A stretch of DNA of 64,000 bases from Scandinavium lactucae (GCF_033843265.1 NZ_JAWXRD010000037.1:1-64000); one strand, 5' to 3'. Numbered from the stretch's first letter, positions 33,088-42,435 are shown. Made by a program: numbers and translations. The notes: generated by a model from the sequence alone, not told the origin.

Positions 33088-34443
33088 ATGAGCGCGTCAC
33101 CCGTACGTATGGACGATCTGCCGCTAACCCGCTTTCACTGGCGCATTGCCGGACTCACCTTTGGCGCACATTTGACCGATGGCTATGTGCTCGGCGTGAT
33201 TGGCTATGCCATTATCCCGCTGCAAACCCAAATGAACCTGACGACATGGCAGGAAGGCCTCATCGGTGGTTCGGCGCTGTTTGGCCTGTTTCTCGGGAGC
33301 CTGATCCTTGGCTGGATCTCCGATCACATTGGTCGTCAGCGTATCTTCACCTTCAGCTTTTTGCTGATCACCATAGCCTCTTTTTTGCAGTTTTTTGTCA
33401 CCTCTGCGGAACAGCTGATTTTTCTTCGTGTACTGATTGGCTTTGGCCTCGGCGGTGACTATTCGGTGGGCCACACTCTACTTGCCGAGTTCTCGCCGAA
33501 GCGCTATCGCGGCATGTTACTGGGTGCCTTTAGCGTCGTATGGACACTGGGATACGTGCTGGCGAGCGTGGCCGGACATCACTGGATAAACAGTGAACCC
33601 GACGCCTGGCGATGGTTGCTGGCCTCGGCTTCCCTTCCGGCACTGGCGATAACGTTATTGCGAATGGGTACCCCGGAATCGCCCCGCTGGCTGATGCGCC
33701 AGGGCCGAATAGCCGAAGCGCACGCGGTAGTCCGGCGTTTTCTCGGGGCGAACGTTCTGCCCGGGGATGAAATTTCCGGGATCACTACTCGGCGCATCAG
33801 CACCTTATTTTCCCCCCGCTACTGGCGGCGTACCGCGTTCAACAGCCTGTTCTTTATCTGTCTGGTGGTGCCGTGGTTTGTGATCTACACCTGGCTGCCC
33901 ACCATCGCTCAGACCATCGGGCTGGAGGATGCCCTCACTGCCAGCCTGTTACTCAACGCGCTGCTGATTGTTGGCGCACTGCTTGGTCTGGTGCTGACGT
34001 GGGCGTTATCGCGCCGCCAGTTTTTAATCAGCAGTTTTCTGCTGCTGGCGCTGGTGCTAACCGCGCTGGCCTTCACGCCAGCCAGCAACGGTCCGCTGAT
34101 TTTGCTGCTGTTTGTGCTGTTCAGTACCGCTATTTCGGCGGCCAGCAATCTGGTGGGGATATTGCCCGCCGAGAGTTTCCCGACCGACATCCGCTCGCTG
34201 GGCGTCGGTTTTGCGATAGCGATGAGCCGTCTGGGGGCGGCAATTGCCACCGGTTTTCTGCCGGTCGCGCTCCTGTCGTGGGGTATGCGCTACACGCTGC
34301 TGGCGCTGGTTGCGGTGCTGGTAGTGGGGCTCATCGTGTCAATTTTATGGGCACCGGAAACCAAAAATTTATCGCTGGTGGAGGCGGCGGATCTGCCACC
34401 AAAGCCGCAGGGAAAGGGCAATGAACATTCTGTTGGCGTTTAA
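33088..34443 (+). CDS. ygcS: MFS transporter YgcS
   Basis: This 451-residue major facilitator of the sugar/metabolite-proton symporter branch has 12 predicted helices. The helix 2-3 loop motif is GWISDHIGRQR, and a PESPRWLMRQGR-like segment after helix 6 is characteristic of the sugar porter family. Substrate unknown. The ATG at 33088 has GGGGGAG just upstream; the open frame begins earlier at 33022 but overlaps ygcU. The stop overlaps the ygcR ATG (34421) by 23 bp, so the two are translationally coupled. Confidence 0.92.
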   Translation: MSASPVRMDDLPLTRFHWRIAGLTFGAHLTDGYVLGVIGYAIIPLQTQMNLTTWQEGLIGGSALFGLFLGSLILGWISDHIGRQRIFTFSFLLITIASFLQFFVTSAEQLIFLRVLIGFGLGGDYSVGHTLLAEFSPKRYRGMLLGAFSVVWTLGYVLASVAGHHWINSEPDAWRWLLASASLPALAITLLRMGTPESPRWLMRQGRIAEAHAVVRRFLGANVLPGDEISGITTRRISTLFSPRYWRRTAFNSLFFICLVVPWFVIYTWLPTIAQTIGLEDALTASLLLNALLIVGALLGLVLTWALSRRQFLISSFLLLALVLTALAFTPASNGPLILLLFVLFSTAISAASNLVGILPAESFPTDIRSLGVGFAIAMSRLGAAIATGFLPVALLSWGMRYTLLALVAVLVVGLIVSILWAPETKNLSLVEAADLPPKPQGKGNEHSVGV

Positions 34444-35197
34444 AGCGGAGCCAGATTTATCGATGCTGGCGGAAGCCGACTGGCAAGCGGCAGCTCAGAA
34501 GTCCATCGGGCCTGACCCAGCACTGATGCGGGTAACGATGGGCACTGACGAACAGGGCGCAGCGGAGCTAATGCTGCTGGCGAAGGAGGCCAATCCGGCG
34601 CTGAATCTGCATGCGGTCACCCTCGGCGACGAACGTGCGTTGCCTGCGTTGCGCCATCTGGCGGCGCTGGGATTTGCCCGGCAAACGCTATTGCACAGCC
34701 ACGCCGATACACGATTTCATCCGGCTTACATCGCCGAGTTGCTGGCCGCGCAGGTGAGGGCGCAAAACGCCGGGCTGGTGCTGCTGGGCAGTCAAAGCAG
34801 CGAAGGCCAGAACGGCCAGACCGGCTGGCTGCTGGCGGAGATGCTCGGCTGGCCCTGTTTGTCTCAGGTTAATGCGCTGCACGTCGACGGTGAGGGTTTT
34901 TTGGTACAGAGCGAAAACCCGCAGCGACGTAGCCAGTGGCGCGTGCAACAGCCTGTGGTGCTCCGGGTACAAAATCGTGGGCAACTGGCACTGCGGGGGC
35001 CGGGCATGCGGGCGAGGCTGGCTTCCGCGAAAGCGGAAGTCACCCGGATACCCTGCAACTCGCCGGGAGCGGATGTGGTTTCCTGCATGTCGCTGGAACG
35101 CCATCTCGTACGTCGTTGCGGTATTATCCTGGATGGGACAATCGAGCAGGCGGCGCAGCGCCTGTGGCGAGAGCATCTGGCACAGAGGATGAAATGA
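34421..35197 (+). CDS. ygcR: Electron transfer flavoprotein beta subunit-like YgcR
   Basis: YgcR is a FixA/EtfB-family protein of 258 residues. ETF beta and alpha subunits together bind FAD and AMP and shuttle electrons from dehydrogenases to an ETF-quinone oxidoreductase. The usual EtfB start (MNILLAFKAEPD) and the LLGSQSSEGQNGQTGWLLAEMLGWP signature (about 126-150) are present. Context assigns YgcU, and possibly YgcW, as the electron donor. The stop codon is embedded in the ygcQ start (ATGATGA), giving tight coupling of the two subunits. Confidence 0.9.
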   Translation: MNILLAFKAEPDLSMLAEADWQAAAQKSIGPDPALMRVTMGTDEQGAAELMLLAKEANPALNLHAVTLGDERALPALRHLAALGFARQTLLHSHADTRFHPAYIAELLAAQVRAQNAGLVLLGSQSSEGQNGQTGWLLAEMLGWPCLSQVNALHVDGEGFLVQSENPQRRSQWRVQQPVVLRVQNRGQLALRGPGMRARLASAKAEVTRIPCNSPGADVVSCMSLERHLVRRCGIILDGTIEQAAQRLWREHLAQRMK

Positions 35198-36036
35198 TGA
35201 AGATTGCCGTCGTGCTGTTGAATGCTGAAGACGAAGGTCCGCTGGCGGATTTTCTGTCACGCAATGGCCTACGGGCGCAGACGTGCTGGCGAGTGAATGA
35301 GGAAATGACGACGGCAGAAGCGGTGCTGCCCGCGCTGGAAGCCGCGTATTGGGCGATGCCCGTCGAGATGCTACTGTTTCCCGCCTCGCCGGAAGGGGAT
35401 GAACTGGCTACGCGGCTGGCGTGGCGATTAAATGGCAGCGCCATCTGTCAGGCTCTGGATTATGACAACGAGAATGACACGGTCAGCAAAGCGGTGTACG
35501 GAAACGCGCTCACGGCGAGGCTGCGACCCGAGAACCGCCCGGTGTGCCTGTCCCTGTCTGGAACAGAGGCGCGACACAGCGCCAGGTTGCCTGCCAGTCT
35601 TGCGGAAACCCACATCGTGCCTGTCGCATTCGCGGAAGGATTATCGGCCCCGAACATTCTCAGCCAATTAGCCCATCCGCTGCAATCGGCCCGGATCGTG
35701 CTGGCAGTCGGGCAGGGCGCGGTGGGGGGCGTGTTTGGAGAGTTAGCCGAGGCGCTAAACGCAGAACTGGGGTTTACCCGCCAAAGAGTGATGGCTGGAG
35801 GCTGCGATGAACAGCGGATGTTGGGCATCTCCGGGCAACGCGTTGCGCCAGAGGTGTGCCTGATAGCGGGGGCGTCCGGTGCGTCGGCGTTTATGGCAGG
35901 CGTCAGCCAAAGCCGATTTATCGTAGCCATCAATACCGATGCCGCCGCGCCGGTGTTTGCCGCAGCGGACGTCGGGATTGTCGGGGATGCGCAGGGGGTA
36001 TTGCAGATTCTGGCAGAATGCGCGAGTGCAAATTAA
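35194..36036 (+). CDS. ygcQ: Electron transfer flavoprotein alpha subunit-like YgcQ
   Basis: This FixB/EtfA-family subunit has 280 residues. It has an N-terminal nucleotide-binding-like domain and the C-terminal FAD-binding domain seen in AVGQGAVGG and in QSRFIVAINTDAAAPVFAAADVGIVGD near the end. I chose the ATG at 35194, overlapping the ygcR stop; ATG 35197 is equally possible. The open frame reaches 34936, but that part is a shadow of ygcR. It is last gene of the ygcW-U-S-R-Q row and overlaps the 3' end of convergent ygcP by 4 bp. Confidence 0.9.
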   Translation: MMKIAVVLLNAEDEGPLADFLSRNGLRAQTCWRVNEEMTTAEAVLPALEAAYWAMPVEMLLFPASPEGDELATRLAWRLNGSAICQALDYDNENDTVSKAVYGNALTARLRPENRPVCLSLSGTEARHSARLPASLAETHIVPVAFAEGLSAPNILSQLAHPLQSARIVLAVGQGAVGGVFGELAEALNAELGFTRQRVMAGGCDEQRMLGISGQRVAPEVCLIAGASGASAFMAGVSQSRFIVAINTDAAAPVFAAADVGIVGDAQGVLQILAECASAN

Positions 36037-36608
36037 TTCAATGATTTCGCCAGCTTCCACACCTCGGTATTGGTCGTCGACAGCGCCAGCACGCCCGCGG
36101 CGATAGCGTTGCGGGCATCTTCTTCATCGCACACCAGACCTCCGGCAATCAGTGGTTGGCGCACTTTCTCGGTCACCCAGTTCAGCACCTTCGGCATACA
36201 GCCCGGCAGGATTTCGATGCAGTCGGCATTGGACTGCGCCACCTGTTTATCAATGTTATGAAACGAAATGGAGTCGACAATAAACAGCCGATGAATGCAG
36301 AAATAGCCCTCCGCCCGCGCGGCCTTCAGCATATTTGGCTTGGTGCTGATAATGCCGTCGGCCTGCGTCACCAGTTTCAGAAACTGAATAACCACCTCTT
36401 TATTGGAGGCTCCTTCCAGTAAATCGACATGAATAAAGGCCATTTTTCCAGCCTGTTTGATCTTCTGCACGATCCCGGTGATGGTGCAAATGTTGCCGTA
36501 CAGCACCGAAATAAACTGGCAGTCGGAGGCGATCGCTAACTGCAAACTGGCGTTATCTTTGACCGCGGCGATAACCGGGTTTTGTCTGAGCAGGTGAATC
36601 AGGGGCAC
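36033..36608 (-). CDS. ygcP: GlpP-family antiterminator-like protein YgcP
   Basis: The 191-residue protein matches the GlpP family, whose Bacillus subtilis member is an mRNA-binding antiterminator that responds to glycerol 3-phosphate. Family motifs are clear: FIHVDLLEGASNKE near 58-71, GIISTKPNMLKAA near 85-97, IEILPGCMP, LIAGGLVCDEEDARNAIAAG and LSTTNTEVWKL at the C terminus. They line a TIM-barrel phosphate site. It lies third in the ygcN-ygcO-ygcP row. Two terminator-containing leaders occur in the same module, so YgcP is the prime candidate for controlling them; this is inference and untested here. Confidence 0.9.
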   Translation of the reverse strand: MPLIHLLRQNPVIAAVKDNASLQLAIASDCQFISVLYGNICTITGIVQKIKQAGKMAFIHVDLLEGASNKEVVIQFLKLVTQADGIISTKPNMLKAARAEGYFCIHRLFIVDSISFHNIDKQVAQSNADCIEILPGCMPKVLNWVTEKVRQPLIAGGLVCDEEDARNAIAAGVLALSTTNTEVWKLAKSLN

Positions 36609-36627
36609 ACGAATATCCTTTATCTAA

Positions 36628-36900
36628 TTAGCCAAAACGCAGGGTAATTCCAGCACCGGTTGGCGGATAACGCCACGCCTTCAACGTGGTGTCGCCCGCC
36701 ACGAGTCGACAGCATCCGCACTCCAGGCAACCCTGAAAATGCACATTGACCCGGCCAGCGGCATCGCGGCTAAACAATCCGGCGGGGCATATCTTTTCCA
36801 ACAGCACCCGTTGTTGTTCGCTAAGTGAGGCCTGCAAAACAATGTGGTTGGTGTCGGCGGGATGATAGCAATTACGGGAAAGGCTTTCGTTTACAGACAT
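36628..36900 (-). CDS. ygcO: Ferredoxin-like protein YgcO (FixX family)
   Basis: This 90-residue FixX/ETF-QO C-terminal-like ferredoxin has the cysteine pattern CPAGLF near residue 44 and CLECGCC near residue 65, suited to one [4Fe-4S] cluster. It should form the iron-sulfur part of an ETF-quinone oxidoreductase together with YgcN. The ATG at 36900 (MSVNESLSRN) is preferred, and the start overlaps the ygcN stop by 10 bp, indicating coupled translation. The longer frame to 37044 is a shadow of ygcN. Confidence 0.9.
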   Translation of the reverse strand: MSVNESLSRNCYHPADTNHIVLQASLSEQQRVLLEKICPAGLFSRDAAGRVNVHFQGCLECGCCRLVAGDTTLKAWRYPPTGAGITLRFG

Positions 36901-38159
36901 CGCAGACTCCTCAAAATATCGCGCGCCAGACGCGCGGGACCAAAACGCCTGGAATGACGCAGCAGCGAGCGCCACAGAGGAAGATTCACATTGGCTTCGA
37001 CCCGGGTCAGATCGCGCCAAACGGCGTGGCTGAATTCCGGCCACTGACGATACGGGCTCTCACTCCGGAGCAGGGCCGGAACCTCACGATAACGCTGGAG
37101 TTGCTGCCAGAGCGCATGGCGCTGTAACGCCCGGTCGTACAGGGTTTGCAGCGGTTGAGCGGGCTGCTGACAATGCGCCACCAGCGCCTGAGTCGCCGCC
37201 TGCGCACTGAGCATCGCCGTGTCCATACCTCTGATCGTCATCCCGGTATTGATGCAGGTGCGTAAGGTATCGCCGACCAGCAGCCAGCCGTTGCCCGCGC
37301 GTTGTAACGGCACGCTGTTCAGGCCGCCTTCCGGCACCAGATGCGCGGCATATTCGAGCGTTTCAGCCCCCCGTACAAGCGGGCGCAGAGTGGGATGCAT
37401 TTTCAGTTTTGCCAGCAGCGAAGAGGCGGCCCCGGGCCCATCGCGTAGCGAGGCCAGCGGGGCGACAATGCCCAGAGATAGCGACTGCTGGTTGGTATAG
37501 AGGAACGCCCCGGCCGGTTTTGTACCGCAGATTTGCCCGCTGAATAGCCAGGCCGCGCCGCCGTCATCTTCTAGATGGAAGCGCTCCTGTAACAACGTTT
37601 TGTCCAGAGACAGTGTTTCTTTGATCCCCAGCGCCATGGTCTGCATCGATGGGCGCGCAATCAGGCCATGCTGCTCGGCGAGCAGGCTGTTCGCCCCTTC
37701 CGCCAGCACCACGACCTTTGCCCGCAGCCGTTCGCCTTCGCACAGTACCCCCGCAATTCGGCCATTTTCCTGAAACAGCGCCTCGACCATCACGCCGCAC
37801 AGCAATTGGGCACCAGCGGCCTCTGCCTGCGCCGCCAACCACGGATCGAACCGGGCGCGCAACACGCTCCACGACGCGCTGGCTGGTTGTTGTCCGCATA
37901 GGGTCGTGCCCCCATCGGCGGTCAGCAGGGAAACGTGTTCGTGAGTAATACGACGCTCAAGCGGCGCATGGGAGTGAAAATCAGGGAGGATATCGGCGAG
38001 CGCGTAGCCATACAGCCTGCCGCCAGAGAGATTTTTGCTGCCGGGTTGTTCGCCGCGTTCAATACACAGAACCGACAGCCCGGCACGGGCACTGAGCAAG
38101 GCGCAGGTTGAGCCTGCTATTCCTGCGCCAATAATAATAAGGTCAAAATCGTCCGCCAC
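36891..38159 (-). CDS. ygcN: FAD-dependent ETF-quinone oxidoreductase-like YgcN (FixC family)
   Basis: FixC/ETF-QO-like flavoprotein of 422 residues (E. coli 423). It has the N-terminal FAD Rossmann motif DLIIIGAGIAGSTCALLSARAG, GSKNLSGGRLYG, and a second FAD segment WLLVGDTLRTCINTGMTIRGMD. It should pass electrons from the YgcQ/YgcR flavoprotein to quinone, using YgcO as iron-sulfur partner. The GTG at 38159 is chosen because AAGGAG lies 6 bases upstream and it gives the conserved length; another in-frame GTG at 38186 lacks a good ribosome site. Confidence 0.9.
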   Translation of the reverse strand: MADDFDLIIIGAGIAGSTCALLSARAGLSVLCIERGEQPGSKNLSGGRLYGYALADILPDFHSHAPLERRITHEHVSLLTADGGTTLCGQQPASASWSVLRARFDPWLAAQAEAAGAQLLCGVMVEALFQENGRIAGVLCEGERLRAKVVVLAEGANSLLAEQHGLIARPSMQTMALGIKETLSLDKTLLQERFHLEDDGGAAWLFSGQICGTKPAGAFLYTNQQSLSLGIVAPLASLRDGPGAASSLLAKLKMHPTLRPLVRGAETLEYAAHLVPEGGLNSVPLQRAGNGWLLVGDTLRTCINTGMTIRGMDTAMLSAQAATQALVAHCQQPAQPLQTLYDRALQRHALWQQLQRYREVPALLRSESPYRQWPEFSHAVWRDLTRVEANVNLPLWRSLLRHSRRFGPARLARDILRSLRCL

Positions 38160-38240
38160 CTTGCGCTCCTTTTCCTCAGAACGCACAACCCTAACATGCC
38201 GGAATTAAAGGGAATTTGACCGCTGCCGCAAAGGCAGAAA

Positions 38241-38606
38241 TCACTCGCCGCGATAGACGCAGCCTGCGGTGCAGGTTTCTTTGATCATTACCGCGCTCAG
38301 CAGCGGCACCAGCGGCTTCATCTGATCCCAAATCCATTTCGACAGCACTTCGCTGGTCGGGTTTTCGAGGCCAGGAATATCGTTCAGATAGTAGTGATCG
38401 AGTCGATCGTAAGTCGGTTTGAACGCCGCTTTCAGCTCGGCAAAGTCCATAATCCAGCCCGTATGGGGATCGACATCGCCAGTAATCTCCAGACGAACCA
38501 TAAAGGAGTGGCCATGCAGACGACCGCACTTATGACCTTCCGGCACATGCGGCAGGTGGTGAGCGGCTTCGAAGGTAAAATCTTTAAACAGGGTGGTGGA
38601 CATCAT
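38241..38606 (-). CDS. queD: 6-carboxy-5,6,7,8-tetrahydropterin synthase QueD
   Basis: QueD converts 7,8-dihydroneopterin triphosphate to 6-carboxytetrahydropterin, the substrate of QueE. The 121-residue PTPS-fold protein has the zinc histidines in FEAAHHLPHVPEGHKCGRLHGHSF split over residues 13-36. The catalytic cysteine lies in GHKCGRLHG. Length equals E. coli QueD. Two ATGs (38606 and 38603) are possible. It is separated from ygcN by 81 bp without a clear terminator, so read-through into ygcNOP is conceivable. Confidence 0.95.
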   Translation of the reverse strand: MMSTTLFKDFTFEAAHHLPHVPEGHKCGRLHGHSFMVRLEITGDVDPHTGWIMDFAELKAAFKPTYDRLDHYYLNDIPGLENPTSEVLSKWIWDQMKPLVPLLSAVMIKETCTAGCVYRGE

Positions 38607-38908
38607 TGACTCTCAGAATGCGGAAAAAACCGGCGAATCTTACAGCAACGCGCCTTTTTTCGCATTAACTAAAACCGCCGTTTAGGCAGAGGGTAATGCT
38701 ATCGGGGATGATCTTCAAAAAAGTATTTATCTTTCAAAGTGTTAATTAATCTGTTTTGCCGATAGTAATGACAACTAAAACAGGTTAGTCCATTTGGTTA
38801 TTTATTATTTCCAACCCTTATTTAGTTGTTATTATCGCCGCCGTTACCCTAATCCTCTGTTCTGTTTTTACGATGAAAAACAGCTTTGCTACTGGAACAT
38901 AACGACGC
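38607..38908. promoter_or_regulatory. queD / cysJ divergent control region
   Basis: The 302-bp gap between queD and cysJ is AT-rich toward cysJ (about 38710-38870). In E. coli the equivalent stretch carries the CysB-activated cysJIH promoter. I see AT-rich tracts but cannot define the CysB sites or a convincing -35/-10 pair by eye. No other gene or repeat is evident. Confidence 0.4.
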
Positions 38909-40714
38909 ATGACGACACAGGCCCCACCTTCCGCTTTGCTTCCGCTGAACCCGGAGCAACTGGCACGCCTGCAGGCGGCCACCACCGATCTTTCACCGAC
39001 CCAGCTGGCCTGGGTTTCAGGCTATTTCTGGGGCATGTTGAATCAGCAGCCGGGCAGCGTGATGAGCGCCGCGCCTGCCGCTGTTGAAGCGCCAGCGATT
39101 ACCTTAATCTCCGCCTCACAAACCGGCAATGCACGCCGCGTGGCTGAACAGCTGCGCGACGATCTGCTGGCGGCGAAGCTGAACGTTAAACTGGTGAACG
39201 CGGGCGACTATAAATTCAAACAAATAGCCCAGGAAAAACTGCTGGTGGTGGTGACCTCCACGCAAGGGGAAGGTGAACCGCCGGAAGAAGCTGTCGCGCT
39301 GCACAAGTTCCTGTTCTCGAAAAAAGCGCCGAAGCTCAACGGTACCGCCTTTGCGGTGTTTGGCCTCGGGGATACCTCTTATGAATTCTTCTGCCAGTCA
39401 GGCAAAGATTTTGACAGCAAGCTGGCTGAGCTTGGCGGGGAACGCCTGCTGGACCGCGTCGACACCGACGTGGAGTACCAGGCCGCCGCCGCCCAATGGC
39501 GCGAGCGCATCGTCGACGTGCTGAAAGCCCGTGCGCCGAAAGAGACTCCCGCCCAGGCGGCTGCGACGGCGACCGGCATCGTCAACGACGTGCATTCCAG
39601 CCCGTACACCAAAGAAGCGCCGCTGATCGCGACCCTGGCGGTGAATCAGAAAATCACCGGGCGCGATTCTGAAAAAGACGTGCGTCATATTGAAATCGAT
39701 CTGTCGGATTCCGGGCTGCGTTATCAGCCGGGCGATGCGCTGGGCGTGTGGTATCAGAACGATCCGGCGCTGGTGAAAGAGCTGGTCGAACTGCTGTGGC
39801 TGAAGGGGGATGAGTCGGTGACCGTCAACGGTCAGACGCTGCCGCTCAGCGATGCGCTGCAATGGCATTTCGAACTGACGGTGAACACCGCCAATATCGT
39901 TGAAAACTATGCCACTCTGACGCGCAGTGAATCACTGCTGCCGCTGGTGGGCGACAAAGCGAAGTTGCAGCATTATGCGGCGACCACCCCGATTGTCGAC
40001 ATGGTGCGCTTCTCTCCGGCTCAGTTAGACGCCGAAGCCTTGACTGGCCTACTGCGTCCGCTGACGCCGCGCCTGTATTCGATTGCCTCGTCGCAAGCGG
40101 AAGTGGAAACCGAAGTCCACATCACCGTGGGTGCCGTACGCTTTGATATTGAGGGCCGGGCCCGCACCGGGGGCGCATCCGGTTTCCTCGCCGACCGCGT
40201 GGAAGAGGATGGTGAAATCCGCGTCTTCATTGAACATAACGATAATTTCCGTCTGCCTGCCAACCCGGAGACCCCGGTTATCATGATTGGCCCAGGCACC
40301 GGTATTGCCCCATTCCGTGCCTTCATGCAGCAGCGTGCGGCAGACGGCGCGACGGGCAAAAACTGGCTGTTCTTTGGCAACCCGCATTTTACCGAAGACT
40401 TCCTGTATCAGGTGGAATGGCAGCGCTATGTGAAAGAAGGCGTCCTGACCCATATCGACCTGGCCTGGTCGCGCGATCAAAAAGAAAAAGTCTACGTACA
40501 GGACAAACTGCGCCAGCAGGGCGCGGAGCTGTGGCGCTGGATCAATGACGGTGCCCATATTTATGTCTGCGGCGACGCCAATCGCATGGCGAAAGACGTT
40601 GAGCAGGCATTGCTGGAAGTGATTGCCGAATTCGGTGCGATGGATACCGAAACGGCGGACGACTATTTGAGTGAGCTGCGCGTTGAGCGCCGTTATCAGC
40701 GAGATGTCTACTAA
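38909..40714 (+). CDS. cysJ: Assimilatory sulfite reductase (NADPH) flavoprotein subunit
   Basis: CysJ passes electrons from NADPH through FAD and FMN to the CysI haemoprotein, which reduces sulfite to sulfide. The 601-residue chain has an FMN flavodoxin domain (SASQTGNARRVAEQL near 68-82), a connecting/FAD domain (RLYSIASSQ, GGASGFLADRV) and the NADPH domain (IMIGPGTGIAPFRAF, LFFGNPHF, YVCGDANRMAKDV). Its stop overlaps the cysI ATG by one base. It is first gene of cysJIH. Confidence 0.97.
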   Translation: MTTQAPPSALLPLNPEQLARLQAATTDLSPTQLAWVSGYFWGMLNQQPGSVMSAAPAAVEAPAITLISASQTGNARRVAEQLRDDLLAAKLNVKLVNAGDYKFKQIAQEKLLVVVTSTQGEGEPPEEAVALHKFLFSKKAPKLNGTAFAVFGLGDTSYEFFCQSGKDFDSKLAELGGERLLDRVDTDVEYQAAAAQWRERIVDVLKARAPKETPAQAAATATGIVNDVHSSPYTKEAPLIATLAVNQKITGRDSEKDVRHIEIDLSDSGLRYQPGDALGVWYQNDPALVKELVELLWLKGDESVTVNGQTLPLSDALQWHFELTVNTANIVENYATLTRSESLLPLVGDKAKLQHYAATTPIVDMVRFSPAQLDAEALTGLLRPLTPRLYSIASSQAEVETEVHITVGAVRFDIEGRARTGGASGFLADRVEEDGEIRVFIEHNDNFRLPANPETPVIMIGPGTGIAPFRAFMQQRAADGATGKNWLFFGNPHFTEDFLYQVEWQRYVKEGVLTHIDLAWSRDQKEKVYVQDKLRQQGAELWRWINDGAHIYVCGDANRMAKDVEQALLEVIAEFGAMDTETADDYLSELRVERRYQRDVY

Positions 40715-42426
40715 TGAGCGAAAAACATCCCGGCCCTTTAGTGGTCGAAGGCAAGCTGGCTGACGCCGAGCGCCTGAAAAAAGAGAGCAATTATCTGCGC
40801 GGCACCATCGCAGAAGATTTGCATGACGGTCTCACCGGCGGCTTCAACGGCGATAACTTCCTGCTGATCCGTTTTCACGGCATGTACCAGCAGGATGACC
40901 GCGATATTCGCGCCGAACGCGCCGAGCAGAAGCTCGAACCGCGCCACGCGATGATGCTGCGCTGTCGTCTGCCAGGGGGGATCATCACCACCAAACAGTG
41001 GCAGGCGATCGACGCGTTCGCGGAAAACAACACAATCTACGGCAGCATTCGTCTGACCAACCGCCAGACCTTCCAGTTTCACGGCATTCTGAAAAAGAAC
41101 GTTAAACCGGCGCACCAGATGCTGCACGAAGTCGGGCTCGACGCGCTGGCCACCGCCAACGACGTGAACCGGAACGTGTTATGCACCTCGAACCCGATTG
41201 AGTCTGAGCTGCACGCCGAAGCGTACGAGTGGGCGAAAAAACTGTCTGAACATCTGCTGCCGCGCACCCGCGCCTATGCGGAGATCTGGCACGATCAGGA
41301 AAAAGTCGCCACGACCGACGAAGAGCCGATCCTTGGCGAGACCTATCTGCCGCGTAAATTCAAAACCACGGTAGTGATCCCGCCGCAGAACGATGTCGAT
41401 CTGCACGCCAATGACATGAATTTTGTCGCGGTGGCGGAGAACGGCAAGCTGGTGGGCTTCAACCTGCTGGTCGGCGGGGGGCTGTCTATCGATCATGGCA
41501 ATAAAAAAACCTACGCCCGCACTGCCAGCGAGTTTGGGTTCCTGCCGCTGGAACACACTCTGGCAGTGGCTGAAGCGGTGGTGACCACCCAGCGCGACTG
41601 GGGTAATCGTACCGACAGGAAAAACGCCAAAACCAAATACACCCTTGAGCGCGTCGGCGTGGACGTGTTCAAGGCGGAAGTGGAACGTCGCGCGGGCATA
41701 ACCTTCGCGCCGGTTCGTCCGTATGAATTTACTGGCCGTGGCGACCGTATCGGCTGGGTGAAAGGCATCGACCATAAATGGCACCTGACGCTGTTTATCG
41801 AAAATGGCCGTATTCTGGATTACCCGGACAGACCGCTGAAAACGGGTCTTCTGGAAATTGCTAAGATCCATAAAGGTGATTTCCGCCTGACCGCCAACCA
41901 GAACCTGATCGTGGCGGGCGTGCCGGAAAGCGAGAAGGCGAAGATCGAGAAACTTGCGCAGGACCACGGCCTGATGAATGCCGTCAAGCCGCAGCGTGAA
42001 AACTCCATGGCCTGCGTGTCGTTCCCGACCTGTCCGCTGGCGATGGCAGAAGCCGAACGTTTCCTGCCATCGTTCGTCGATAAAGTAGAAGCGGTGATGG
42101 AACGCCATGGCGTGGGCGAGGAACATATCGTACTGCGGGTCACTGGCTGTCCGAACGGCTGTGGCCGCGCGCTGCTGGCCGAGCTGGGGCTGGTGGGTAA
42201 AGCGCCGGGTCGCTATAACCTGCACCTCGGCGGTAACCGGATGGGGACGCGTATCCCGCGGATGTATCGCGAGAACATCACCGAATCGGAAATCCTCGAT
42301 ACCGTGGATGAGCTGGTTGGCCGCTGGTCGGAAGAGCGCGAAGCCGATGAAGGCTTTGGCGATTTCACGGTACGTGTCGGGATCGTCCGTCCGGTGCTCG
42401 ATCCGGCGCGAGATTTCTGGGAATAA
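40714..42426 (+). CDS. cysI: Assimilatory sulfite reductase (NADPH) hemoprotein subunit
   Basis: CysI carries the coupled siroheme and [4Fe-4S] centre where sulfite is reduced by six electrons to sulfide. The 570-residue protein has the two parallel sulfite-reductase repeats. The cluster cysteines appear in ACVSFPTCPLAMAEAE and RVTGCPNGCGRA, the C-x5-C...C-x3-C pattern. Its siroheme cofactor depends on CysG, and a cysG-type gene lies in this window at the head of cysDNC. Length equals E. coli CysI. Confidence 0.97.
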   Translation: MSEKHPGPLVVEGKLADAERLKKESNYLRGTIAEDLHDGLTGGFNGDNFLLIRFHGMYQQDDRDIRAERAEQKLEPRHAMMLRCRLPGGIITTKQWQAIDAFAENNTIYGSIRLTNRQTFQFHGILKKNVKPAHQMLHEVGLDALATANDVNRNVLCTSNPIESELHAEAYEWAKKLSEHLLPRTRAYAEIWHDQEKVATTDEEPILGETYLPRKFKTTVVIPPQNDVDLHANDMNFVAVAENGKLVGFNLLVGGGLSIDHGNKKTYARTASEFGFLPLEHTLAVAEAVVTTQRDWGNRTDRKNAKTKYTLERVGVDVFKAEVERRAGITFAPVRPYEFTGRGDRIGWVKGIDHKWHLTLFIENGRILDYPDRPLKTGLLEIAKIHKGDFRLTANQNLIVAGVPESEKAKIEKLAQDHGLMNAVKPQRENSMACVSFPTCPLAMAEAERFLPSFVDKVEAVMERHGVGEEHIVLRVTGCPNGCGRALLAELGLVGKAPGRYNLHLGGNRMGTRIPRMYRENITESEILDTVDELVGRWSEEREADEGFGDFTVRVGIVRPVLDPARDFWE

Positions 42427-42435
42427 GGTTTCACC

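Noticed and set aside
38160..38240. Antiterminator motif upstream of ygcN
   Set aside because: I searched both strands of the queD-ygcN gap for the shared loop sequence and a terminator and found neither.
38607..38908. preQ1 riboswitch upstream of queD (or queE/queF)
   Set aside because: No preQ1-like stem-loop with A-rich tail seen; enterobacterial que genes are not known to carry one.
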